DNA from: DASXMT01 sp036521415
GTDB taxonomy: Bacteria; Actinomycetota; Acidimicrobiia; Acidimicrobiales; RAAP-2
Direction of reading: 5' to 3'
Length of the DNA: 6,724 nucleotides
Assembly (NCBI GenBank): GCA_036521415.1
Contig: DATDHU010000102.1
Location: forward strand, 1-6,724
Of the stretch, positions 1 through 5,630 are shown piece by piece (the stretch's first letter is position 1; each line of letters starts with the position of its first letter). The position numbers and the translations under genes were made by a program. Below the pieces are notes generated by a model that did not search any database, was not told the DNA's origin, and saw only the letters and a list, made by a program, of their open reading frames with translations.

Positions 1-76
1 AGCGCCACCGGTGCCGGCCAGTCGACACCACAGCGGGCGTCGCGCTCTCGCGTGGAGGTTCGGTCTGCGTCGCCAT
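1..76 (-). CDS. N-terminal fragment of an unidentified protein, runs off the left edge
   Basis: Reading leftwards from an ATG at 76-74, 25 codons are open to the window edge. They give MATQTEPPRESATPAVVSTG followed by RHRWR. The start is preceded by a G-run (GGGGG, about 6 bases upstream) that could act as a weak ribosome binding site. A second in-frame ATG at 88-86 is possible but has no such site. The composition (polar, Pro/Ala/Thr-rich, then a basic RHRWR cluster) resembles the cytoplasmic N-terminal arm of a membrane protein just before its first transmembrane helix, but that helix would lie outside the window. No family can be assigned. The gene has the same orientation as the esterase and lies 198 bases downstream of it, so it could be the next gene of the same transcript or be independent. 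The call rests only on open frame, start context and plausible composition. Confidence 0.4.
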   Translation of the reverse strand, partial: MATQTEPPRESATPAVVSTGRHRWR

Positions 77-274
77 GGCAGCCCCCATGCTACGGACAGC
101 GGGCGGTGGCGTCCCTTGCGACCCGAACTCGTGGCTTCACCACACGAAGGATGTCGTCAGATTGCACCAGGCCATCGGCGTCACACTGGCCGGGCCGTCG
201 ATGTCAATCCGGTGACAGCACAGAGTGGCTACGGGCCGGCTGGCCGCTACGGGCATGTTCGGGTCGTTTGGATG
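77..274. other. Intergenic region between esterase and left-edge gene
   Basis: These 198 bases hold no convincing gene, tRNA or hairpin followed by a T-run. Two small structures are visible. One is a dyad TGTCA-N6-TGACA at 202-217. The other is a 9-base direct repeat GCTACGGGC at 228-236 and 246-254. Either could be chance in DNA of this composition. The region would contain the terminator of the esterase and/or the promoter of the left-edge gene, but neither can be pinpointed. Confidence 0.4.
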
Positions 275-1213
275 TCACTGCCCCGGTTGGCCGAGCTGAG
301 TGAAGAAGAACGAGGCGACGTCCGATCCCACCGCGGCCAGGTCAAGGCTCATCGCCTCCGAGCCGGCGGGGACGAGCCCGTGACCTGCTCCTTGCACCAG
401 GACCAACCTGGCCTGGTCCTGGGCTGCGGTCAGTCGACGGACGAGCTCGACCGACTGGGAGGGGGGAACAATCGGGTCCGCAGCTCCCTGGATGACCAGG
501 AACGGCGGCGCGCCCGGGGCCACGTAGGTGACCGGGCTGGCGGCGACCAGCGGAGCCGTGTCACCCCCCGGTGCAACTCCGAAGACGGCCTCGTCGGTCT
601 GAGCTGCGATGGGCGACGACAGCCAGCCGGGGGCGGCCAGGTCGGTCGGCCCGTATTCGTCGACCACCGCCTCCACCCTGCTCGACTGGTCTGCGTACTG
701 CCCGACGTCGAAGCCGGCCAATGGAGGGGCCAGCCCGATCATGGCGGCCAGCTGCCCACCGGCGCTGTCGCCGATGACCCCGATGCGCGACGGGTCGATG
801 TGGAGGAAGCCAGCCGATGCTCGGAGATACCGGATGGCGCACTTGGCGTCGACGATCTGGGCCGGCCATGGCCACTCGGGTGCCAGTCGGTACTGCACCG
901 TGGCGAAGTACCAGCCGTGATTGACGATGCTCGTTTCCACGTCGCCGAATTGGGTCCCCGCCTCGATGAAGGGCACCCCCTGTTGCCACCCCCCGCCGTG
1001 GAAGTAGACGACGACAGGGACCGGGTTCTTCGGCACGTCCGTTGGGTGATAGATCTGTACGGCGAGGTCAACTCCTCCGTTCGTGCAGTACGTCACCGTC
1101 GAGGGCGTACCGGCCAACGACGGTGATCCGCCACACGACGTGAGTACGACGCCGAGGGCGAGGACGGACGCTCCGGGCACGAGTACCCGCCACCATCGTT
1201 TTCTCCCACTCAC
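275..1213 (-). CDS. Lipoprotein alpha/beta hydrolase (BD-FAE / HSL-like esterase)
   Basis: A 312-residue serine hydrolase predicted to cleave carboxylic esters of small molecules. The oxyanion-hole motif HGGGW is at residues 72-76. The nucleophile elbow GDSAGG is at 148-153 (Ser150), the acid is probably Asp246 in GAADPIVP, and the base is probably His278 in GAGHGL. The triad order and spacing fit the alpha/beta-hydrolase fold of the BD-FAE and hormone-sensitive-lipase-like families. The N-terminus is a lipoprotein signal peptide: basic MSGRKRWWR, a hydrophobic stretch at about 10-24, then lipobox LTSC with Cys27 as the lipidation site. The mature enzyme should therefore sit on the outer face of the membrane. 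The start is GTG at 1213, supported by GGGAGGT at 1228-1222, 8 bases upstream. It follows the amidohydrolase operon on the same strand after 122 bases, so co-transcription is possible but not shown. The natural substrate is unknown. The fold and lipoprotein calls are strong, the exact reaction is inferred. Confidence 0.9.
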   Translation of the reverse strand: MSGRKRWWRVLVPGASVLALGVVLTSCGGSPSLAGTPSTVTYCTNGGVDLAVQIYHPTDVPKNPVPVVVYFHGGGWQQGVPFIEAGTQFGDVETSIVNHGWYFATVQYRLAPEWPWPAQIVDAKCAIRYLRASAGFLHIDPSRIGVIGDSAGGQLAAMIGLAPPLAGFDVGQYADQSSRVEAVVDEYGPTDLAAPGWLSSPIAAQTDEAVFGVAPGGDTAPLVAASPVTYVAPGAPPFLVIQGAADPIVPPSQSVELVRRLTAAQDQARLVLVQGAGHGLVPAGSEAMSLDLAAVGSDVASFFFTQLGQPGQ

Positions 1214-1335
1214 GCCGCTCGACCTCCCGCCGCCCTCATACCCCCCATCGCGGCAAACTATCCGAGCAGCAGCTGGTGGCCTTGTCGTGCTGACGGTGAC
1301 GCGGTACTTCGCATGAGGACGTCGAAGGTCCGAGG
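1214..1335. other. Intergenic region upstream of the esterase
   Basis: This 122-base gap separates the amidohydrolase B stop from the esterase start. On the minus strand it contains TAGTTT (1260-1255), which fits the actinobacterial -10 pattern TANNNT and lies about 42 bases from the GTG. No good -35 lies 16-18 bases upstream of it, so an own promoter for the esterase is only possible. At 1302-1309 there is a single CGGTACTT, the same 8-base core as in the tandem repeat upstream of the MarR gene. No hairpin with a T-run was seen, so read-through from the operon is not excluded. Confidence 0.35.
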
Positions 1336-2559
1336 CTATGACCGGCTGGCAAGTTCCGGGGGCAACGGATGCCGGTAGAGCTCGGCCGCGTTCTGGAACG
1401 TCATGCGGTCGGCCTCTGACTGGGGCACTCCGGCCAGCTGTGCCGCCACGATGGCCTGGCTGTCTGGCCAGGACGAATCGGTGTGCGGGAAGTCAGTCTC
1501 GAACATGATGCGTTCGACGCCGATCTCGGCCCGCAGGGCCAGGGTCCGCTCGTCGGAGAACGTGGTGAACCAGAAATTGCGGCGGAAAACCTCCATGGGG
1601 GTCAATCCGCCGAAGGCGGCTCTCCGATCGTCGTCGCGGCCCATGTAGCTCAAGCGATCGAGCAGTATCGGCACCCACCCAATGCCCCCTTCGGACAGGA
1701 CGATCCTCACGTCGGGAAATCGCAGTGGGATCTTGGCAAAGAGCCAGTCGGTGGCGGCGGCGAAGCCGTTGACCGGGAACAGGACCCCGAGAACGGCCAG
1801 GTCGGAGTCGCTCGAGGGGAACATCGTCTCCGACGAGGAGCCCACGTGGAGGTTGATGACCGTCCCTGTCTCTGCACAGGCTCGAAAGAAGGGGTCCCAG
1901 TCCTCCTTGTAGATCGACGGGAGCCCGAGCTTCTCCGGGTTCTCGCTGAATGCCACCGCCTTGAACCCGCGCTCGGCATTTCGCCTGATCTCGGCCGCGG
2001 CCACCACCGGGTCGGGGAGCCACGTGATCTGGCAGGGAATGATCCGATCGGGGCGCGGGGCCGTCCACGACTCGATGATCCAATCGTTGTAGGCGCGCAT
2101 GGACGCCAGGCCGAGCTCGCGATCCTTCATCCGCATGAAGCGTTGACCGGCGAACCCGAAGATGGCCGACGGGAAGTTCAGCGACCCGATGACGCCATTG
2201 GCCTCCATGTCCTTCACTCGGTCCTCGATCTTCCATACTCCCGGGCGGAACTGGTCGAAGGTGATCGGCCCGAAGTGGCCCTTGCCCGGCTCCCAGCTCT
2301 GGATGCCCTCCACGCCCAGCAAGGGAACCCGCTCGTCCCCGAAGACCCAGTAATCAACGGCACCGTCGCGCTCCACTCGCGGGCCAACCGCGGCGAACCG
2401 GGCGGGGAGCCGGCCGGTGAAGGCATCAGGGGGCTCGATGACGTGATCGTCGACCGAGATGATGGGGTGCAGACGGGGCCCGGCCACCGGGTCAGCGCGG
2501 AGCACGGCGTCCCCCTCGGGCGAGTTCATGCTCAGCAACGTCTCGACGATGTCGACCAT
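1336..2559 (-). CDS. Amidohydrolase family 2 TIM-barrel metal-dependent hydrolase (copy B)
   Basis: A 407-residue cytoplasmic enzyme of the amidohydrolase-2 family (PF04909 type), which includes hydrolases, decarboxylases (ACMSD, gamma-resorcylate decarboxylase) and hydratases acting on C-O, C-N or C-C bonds with a divalent metal. Visible signature parts are VDDHVIEPPD at 36-45 (strand-1 metal site D37-x-H39), NFPSAIFGF at 128-136, LHVG at 237-240 (metal ligand His238), SEGGIGWVP at 289-297, and ETDFPHTDSSWPDS at 354-367 (catalytic Asp356 after the last strand). The family-typical tail NAAELY is at 390-395. No signal peptide or membrane segment is seen. The ATG at 2559 is preferred over Met11 because AAGGAGGG lies just upstream. 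It is the third gene of the operon, overlapping the deacylase stop by one base. It is paralogous to the first gene, sharing all motifs in order, but has its own N-terminal extension of about 30 residues. The substrate cannot be deduced. Confidence 0.88.
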   Translation of the reverse strand: MVDIVETLLSMNSPEGDAVLRADPVAGPRLHPIISVDDHVIEPPDAFTGRLPARFAAVGPRVERDGAVDYWVFGDERVPLLGVEGIQSWEPGKGHFGPITFDQFRPGVWKIEDRVKDMEANGVIGSLNFPSAIFGFAGQRFMRMKDRELGLASMRAYNDWIIESWTAPRPDRIIPCQITWLPDPVVAAAEIRRNAERGFKAVAFSENPEKLGLPSIYKEDWDPFFRACAETGTVINLHVGSSSETMFPSSDSDLAVLGVLFPVNGFAAATDWLFAKIPLRFPDVRIVLSEGGIGWVPILLDRLSYMGRDDDRRAAFGGLTPMEVFRRNFWFTTFSDERTLALRAEIGVERIMFETDFPHTDSSWPDSQAIVAAQLAGVPQSEADRMTFQNAAELYRHPLPPELASRS

Positions 2560-4229
2560 CAGCCCTCCTTGGGACTGCTGCGGAGAATGGCACCGGGCAT
2601 GCGCGCGTGCCCATCGGCGGCGTGCTGCCCGTCCCGCCAGATGGGGACGCCGTTGACCAGCACGCAGTCGATGCCCGTCGGGTGGTCAGCGACGAGCCGC
2701 TCGCCACCGGCGGGGAAGTCGCGTACCCGCCGGATCGGCCCCGGAGACAGCCCCTCGTAGTCCAGGACGACGATGTCGGCAGGAGCGCCGACTCGCACGT
2801 AGCCGCGGTCCAGCTCGAGCACGTCGGCGATCTCGCCGGTGAGCTTGCGCACCCCCCGCTCGATGGTCATGACCTCGCGGTCGCGGACCCAGTTGGCCAG
2901 GAAGTCCGTGGGCATGACGGCATCGCAGATCTGGCTGACATGGGCGCCGGCGTCCGACAGGCCGAGGATGCAACCCTCGCCTCGTAGAAGGCTCGTGACC
3001 CCGTCGACATCGTCGTTGGCGAAGGTGATGCGGACCCGGGTCGCCATGTCGTCCTCGACGGAGAGGTCGCAGAGCACATCGAAGGGCGGGCAGCGCCGGT
3101 CGGCTGCGATGTCACCGATAGCCCGACCGACGAGGTCGGCGTGCGCCGGAGACTCGACCAGCCGAGTCTCGGCCCAACGGCTGTTGAGCAGCCCGCTGCG
3201 GTCCAGGTCCTCCTGCACGCGGGCTCGCCAGGCGCGGTTCCCGTACAACCGATGGCGGTCCTGGTGCGAGCAGGCGACGAACTCGGCAAATGCTGGCATC
3301 GAGTAGAGCGCCGTCGGCTCGTCCATCCGCAACTCCTGCTCGATCGGTCGGCACGACACCTGCACGGACACATCGGCGCCGGCTCGCCGCCGGGCCTCGT
3401 GGTCGGTCAGCTTCTCCCCGTAGGACCGTCTCGATCGGGCCTCGGGCGGATAGGTCAGGATCGACGACCGGTTGATGGGACGCCCCAGATCGAGTTGGTA
3501 GAGCCACTCGTAGTCTTCGCCCGCGGCCACGTGGACCGTGCCCTGGCCGATCTCCGCTGTGACCCGGATCAGGGCCTCGGTCTCCTCTTGCGTCGCCGTC
3601 ACCGAGGGAACAGGGCGGCCCCCGTCTCCGAGATGGAAGCCAGCCCGGTCGGTGGAGAAGCCCAGCGCCCCTCCGAGTATGGATTGGGCAACGACCGCTC
3701 TCATGTCCGTGATCTCGTCGTTGGTGGCCGGCCGCTCATAGGCGTCGTCGCCCATGACGTAGAGGCGGACCGGGGTATGACCGACGTAGCCGCCGAAGTT
3801 GATCAGTGTGCCCCTGCGGTTGACGGCCTCGAGGTACTGGGGATAGGTCTCGAAGTCCCAGACCACACCGGCCTCGAGGGTGGCGACGCGCATGTCTTCG
3901 ACCTTGTCGAGCGTGCGCAGCAACGAGGCACGATCTCGGGGTCGGGTCGGTGCGATGCTGTAGCCGCAATTCCCGGCAACGACTCCCGTCACCCCGTGCC
4001 AACTGGAGGGTGTCAGGGCCGGGTCCCAGAGGACCTGGGGGTCGTAATGGGTGTGGATGTCGAGGAATCCCGGGGTGACCAACCGCCCCACCGCATCGAT
4101 CTCGGTGTCCGCCTCCACCCCAGAGCCGATCTCGACCACCGTGCCGCGCGTGATCCCGACGTCAGCCCTCACGGCCGGACCGCCGGTCCCGTCGACCAGG
4201 ACACCCCCTCGAATGGCCAGCTGAGCCAT
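2559..4229 (-). CDS. N-acyl-D-amino-acid deacylase-like amidohydrolase (amidohydrolase family 3)
   Basis: A 556-residue cytoplasmic metal-dependent hydrolase related to D-aminoacylase (N-acyl-D-amino acid to D-amino acid plus carboxylate) and to mycobacterial 'D-amino acid aminohydrolases' such as Rv2913c. The N-terminal beta-sandwich part (1-52) has RGGVLVDGTGGP. The barrel starts with PGFLDIHTHYDPQ, metal site His59/His61. Then come SSWHGVTGVVAGNCGYS (Cys88, the family's bridging Cys), LGFSTDR at 189-195, a His233 in VHVAAG, and GLSDAGAH at 423-430 (catalytic Asp426). The C-terminal part has GAPADIVVLDYEGL and returns to the sandwich domain. The start is set at ATG 4229, with AGGT 7 bases upstream and the reading frame beginning directly with the conserved AIRGGVLVDG. 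An upstream in-frame ATG at 4292 would overlap the preceding gene by 56 bases and add an unlike 21-residue leader. It is the middle gene of the operon. The region where D-aminoacylases have a second barrel His (RSSILTYPPEA, 254-264) lacks one, so the true substrate may differ from N-acyl-D-amino acids. Confidence 0.87.
   Translation of the reverse strand: MAQLAIRGGVLVDGTGGPAVRADVGITRGTVVEIGSGVEADTEIDAVGRLVTPGFLDIHTHYDPQVLWDPALTPSSWHGVTGVVAGNCGYSIAPTRPRDRASLLRTLDKVEDMRVATLEAGVVWDFETYPQYLEAVNRRGTLINFGGYVGHTPVRLYVMGDDAYERPATNDEITDMRAVVAQSILGGALGFSTDRAGFHLGDGGRPVPSVTATQEETEALIRVTAEIGQGTVHVAAGEDYEWLYQLDLGRPINRSSILTYPPEARSRRSYGEKLTDHEARRRAGADVSVQVSCRPIEQELRMDEPTALYSMPAFAEFVACSHQDRHRLYGNRAWRARVQEDLDRSGLLNSRWAETRLVESPAHADLVGRAIGDIAADRRCPPFDVLCDLSVEDDMATRVRITFANDDVDGVTSLLRGEGCILGLSDAGAHVSQICDAVMPTDFLANWVRDREVMTIERGVRKLTGEIADVLELDRGYVRVGAPADIVVLDYEGLSPGPIRRVRDFPAGGERLVADHPTGIDCVLVNGVPIWRDGQHAADGHARMPGAILRSSPKEG
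2563..2570 (-). promoter_or_regulatory. Strong ribosome binding site at the TGATG junction
   Basis: On the minus strand AAGGAGGG lies 3 bases before the ATG of amidohydrolase B. It is formed by the last sense codons of the upstream deacylase gene (…AAG GAG GGC TGA). The stop TGA (2561-2559) and the start ATG (2559-2557) share one base. This arrangement is typical of translational coupling and fixes the start of the downstream gene. Confidence 0.75.
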
Positions 4230-4236
4230 GGCCGAC

Positions 4237-5430
4237 CTACCCGTCGGCCTTGGAGCCAGGGGGAAGGGCGAAGCAGTACAGCTCGGCGGCATTGCCGGCG
4301 ACGACGCGATGGGCCTCGTCGGCCGGCACGCCCCCGAGGATCTCGGACAAGACGAGGCGCGACCGCGGGAAGGTCGACTCGGTGTGGGGGTAGTCGCTGC
4401 CCCACATGAGGGTCTCGATACCGATGAGGTCTCGGAGGCGGAGCCCGATGGCGTCTTCTTGGAAGCTGGCGAAGCAGTTGGTGCGGAAGAACTGGGAAGG
4501 GAGAGTGGCCGGATCGGAGAAGCGTTGCCACTGCGGTCCCCGGGCCGGCCTGTCGGTGTACGTGTAGTCGAGCTGGGTCAAGAAGAACGGGATCCATCCG
4601 AGCTCGTGCTCGACGGTTCCGATCCGCAGGCCCGGGTGCCGTTCGAAGACCCCTGAGTACAGGAGGTCGGCCAGCGCCTGCCGCACTTGGAAGTCCTTGT
4701 TCACGAACACCGACGGCGGGACCTGGTTCACATCGAACGAGGGGGCGGGAGCCCTCGGGTCAGCTCGGTCCGTGCCCACGTGGAGGCTGAGGGGCATGCC
4801 GAGATCGGCGGCGCACGACCAGAGGTCATCGAGCTCCCGGCTGCGGTAGGGGAGCCACGGGGGTGGCGCAACGGTGATGAGCGCACCGGCCAGGCCCAGC
4901 GCGTGGCAGCGTCGGAGTTCCTGGGCGGCGACGGCCGGCTCGTCCACGTTCACCATGGCGATGCCCTTGAGACGGCTCGTGTCATGGGCGCAGAACTCGG
5001 CGATCCAGTCGTTGTAGATGCGCATGGCCGTGCTGACCACCTCGGTGTTGGGGACGCCGAAGAGCACGAGGCCCTCGGACGGGTAGATGACCGAGCCCCA
5101 CACGCCGTCCGACTCGTTTGCCGCGATGTAGGCGGCGGGGTCGTAGGCGGCGTGGCTGACTTCGTCGAACGTCCCTGAGGTACGCAGCTTGGTGGGATCG
5201 TTCTCGAAACGCATACCCGGCTGGATGCCCAGGAACGACATCGACTTCCGCCCGTCGATGTACCACCAATCGCCGTCGTCCTCTCGCACCACTCGAGGCA
5301 GGCGCTCGTCACCGGGCGACCTGGTCTCCCACAGGTCGGGTGGTTCGACGATGTGCGAGTCCGACGAGATCAGCCATGTGTTCAGCGCCGGGGCCGGGTC
5401 CATCACCGCACTGACTTCGGATTCGCTCAA
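4237..5430 (-). CDS. Amidohydrolase family 2 TIM-barrel metal-dependent hydrolase (copy A)
   Basis: A 397-residue cytoplasmic enzyme of the same amidohydrolase-2 family as copy B, and the first gene of the operon. Motifs in order are SSDSHIVEPPDLW at 22-34 (metal site D24-x-H26), VIYPSEGLVLFG at 114-125, RIYNDWIAEF at 137-146, and LHVGTD at 216-221 (His217). They continue with VEHELGWIPFF at 273-283, GSDYPHTESTFPRS at 344-357 (Asp346) and NAAELY at 380-385. Similar proteins are predicted hydrolases or decarboxylases of unknown substrate. The start is uncertain. I prefer TTG at 5430 because AGGGGGA (5443-5437) lies 6 bases upstream of it. The alternative ATG at 5403 gives a 388-residue protein without a clear ribosome site. 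The longest open frame, from ATG 5541, would begin inside the tandem repeat and adds a leader without family character. The stop at 4237 leaves 7 bases to the deacylase start, and the TAG overlaps the next gene's ribosome site. No signal peptide is seen. Confidence 0.87.
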   Translation of the reverse strand: MSESEVSAVMDPAPALNTWLISSDSHIVEPPDLWETRSPGDERLPRVVREDDGDWWYIDGRKSMSFLGIQPGMRFENDPTKLRTSGTFDEVSHAAYDPAAYIAANESDGVWGSVIYPSEGLVLFGVPNTEVVSTAMRIYNDWIAEFCAHDTSRLKGIAMVNVDEPAVAAQELRRCHALGLAGALITVAPPPWLPYRSRELDDLWSCAADLGMPLSLHVGTDRADPRAPAPSFDVNQVPPSVFVNKDFQVRQALADLLYSGVFERHPGLRIGTVEHELGWIPFFLTQLDYTYTDRPARGPQWQRFSDPATLPSQFFRTNCFASFQEDAIGLRLRDLIGIETLMWGSDYPHTESTFPRSRLVLSEILGGVPADEAHRVVAGNAAELYCFALPPGSKADG

Positions 5431-5436
5431 TGTCGT

Positions 5437-5443
5437 TCCCCCT
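5437..5443 (-). promoter_or_regulatory. Ribosome binding site supporting a TTG start
   Basis: On the minus strand AGGGGGA differs from AGGAGGA at one position and lies 6 bases before TTG 5430. Neither the GTG/ATG pair at 5406-5401 nor the far upstream ATG at 5541 has a comparable site. It therefore favours TTG as the start of amidohydrolase A, though in-frame use of the ATG cannot be excluded. Confidence 0.45.
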
Positions 5444-5505
5444 ACGCCATCGTCCTCGGCAGGGCGCCGATTGCACCTCGCCGCTCTGCCTACCCACCGT
5501 AGGCC

Positions 5506-5511
5506 ATGATA
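5506..5511 (-). promoter_or_regulatory. Possible -10 element for the amidohydrolase operon
   Basis: TATCAT on the minus strand matches the sigma-70 -10 consensus TATAAT at 5 of 6 positions and sits about 75 bases upstream of the TTG start of amidohydrolase A, a reasonable leader length. The hexamer 17 bases upstream (AGTCAA, 5534-5529) is a poor -35. In GC-rich actinobacteria a good -10 with a weak -35 is common, but the call is tentative. Confidence 0.3.
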
Positions 5512-5516
5512 CTTGC

Positions 5517-5537
5517 ATAGCTCAACTCTTGACTCAT
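5517..5537. promoter_or_regulatory. Symmetric dyad, candidate MarR operator
   Basis: The sequence has the form AT-N3-TCAA-N3-TTGA-N3-AT, centred on 5527, with the inner arms TCAA (5522-5525) and TTGA (5529-5532) perfectly complementary. Its size (about 21 bases) and interrupted symmetry suit a dimeric winged-helix protein such as the divergent MarR regulator. It lies directly upstream of the -10-like TATCAT of the amidohydrolase operon, where bound repressor would block RNA polymerase. Binding is inferred from position and symmetry only. Confidence 0.35.
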
Positions 5538-5605
5538 ACACGGTACTTACTCACACACGGTACTTACTCACACACGGTACTTACTCACCCGCGGTACTCA
5601 CCCAG
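5538..5605. repeat. Tandem 17-base repeat, three perfect copies plus a degenerate fourth
   Basis: The unit ACACGGTACTTACTCAC occurs head to tail at 5538-5554, 5555-5571 and 5572-5588 without a mismatch. A fourth copy at 5589-5605 keeps 12 of 17 positions. The segment just before (5521-5537) keeps the ACTCA part in register. Each unit holds the short dyad GTA-CT-TAC. The unit is AT-richer than the surrounding DNA, is not a multiple of three and lies between two divergent genes, so it is not coding. It ends about 25 bases before the MarR start codon and begins about 110 bases from the operon start, so it may be an array of protein-binding sites acting on both genes. Confidence 0.85.
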
Positions 5606-5617
5606 GTCGTCGGCCCC

Positions 5618-5624
5618 GAAGGAG
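5618..5624 (+). promoter_or_regulatory. Ribosome binding site of the MarR gene
   Basis: GAAGGAG with 6 bases to ATG 5631. This is the best ribosome site in the right half of the window and fixes the start of the regulator, excluding in-frame upstream ATG codons that would run through the tandem repeat. Confidence 0.75.
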
Positions 5625-5630
5625 AGCAGA

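Noticed and set aside
11..1126. 371-codon open frame on the plus strand antisense to the esterase
   Set aside because: The minus strand encodes a full alpha/beta hydrolase with signal peptide and catalytic triad. The plus frame has low-complexity Arg/Gly/Asp composition and no family features.
1483..2760. 425-codon open frame on the plus strand antisense to amidohydrolase B and the deacylase
   Set aside because: It is rich in Arg, Gly, Pro, Asp and His without any domain motif, crosses a gene junction, and mirrors a clear minus-strand family protein. Such frames arise from GC-rich third positions.
4230..4292. Longer start for the deacylase at ATG 4292
   Set aside because: It would overlap the preceding gene by 56 bases and add 21 residues unlike the family N-terminus. 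ATG 4229 has its own ribosome site and begins with the conserved strand.
3141..4409. 422-codon open frame on the plus strand antisense to the deacylase and amidohydrolase A
   Set aside because: It has the same antisense pattern, no recognisable motif or ribosome site, and covers strongly conserved metal-binding motifs on the other strand.
5529..5534. TTGACT on the plus strand as the -35 of the MarR gene
   Set aside because: It matches the -35 consensus at 5 of 6 positions, but no acceptable -10 lies 16-19 bases downstream (the region reads CACACA), so a promoter cannot be claimed.
5538..5605. Short repeat array considered as a CRISPR
   Set aside because: The 17-base units are directly adjacent with no spacers, and no cas-like gene is present.
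5430..5630. N-terminal extension of the MarR gene from an upstream ATG at 5430
   Set aside because: The extra residues come from the non-coding repeat region with a 17-base period that shifts frame each unit, and the strong ribosome site fixes the start at 5631.
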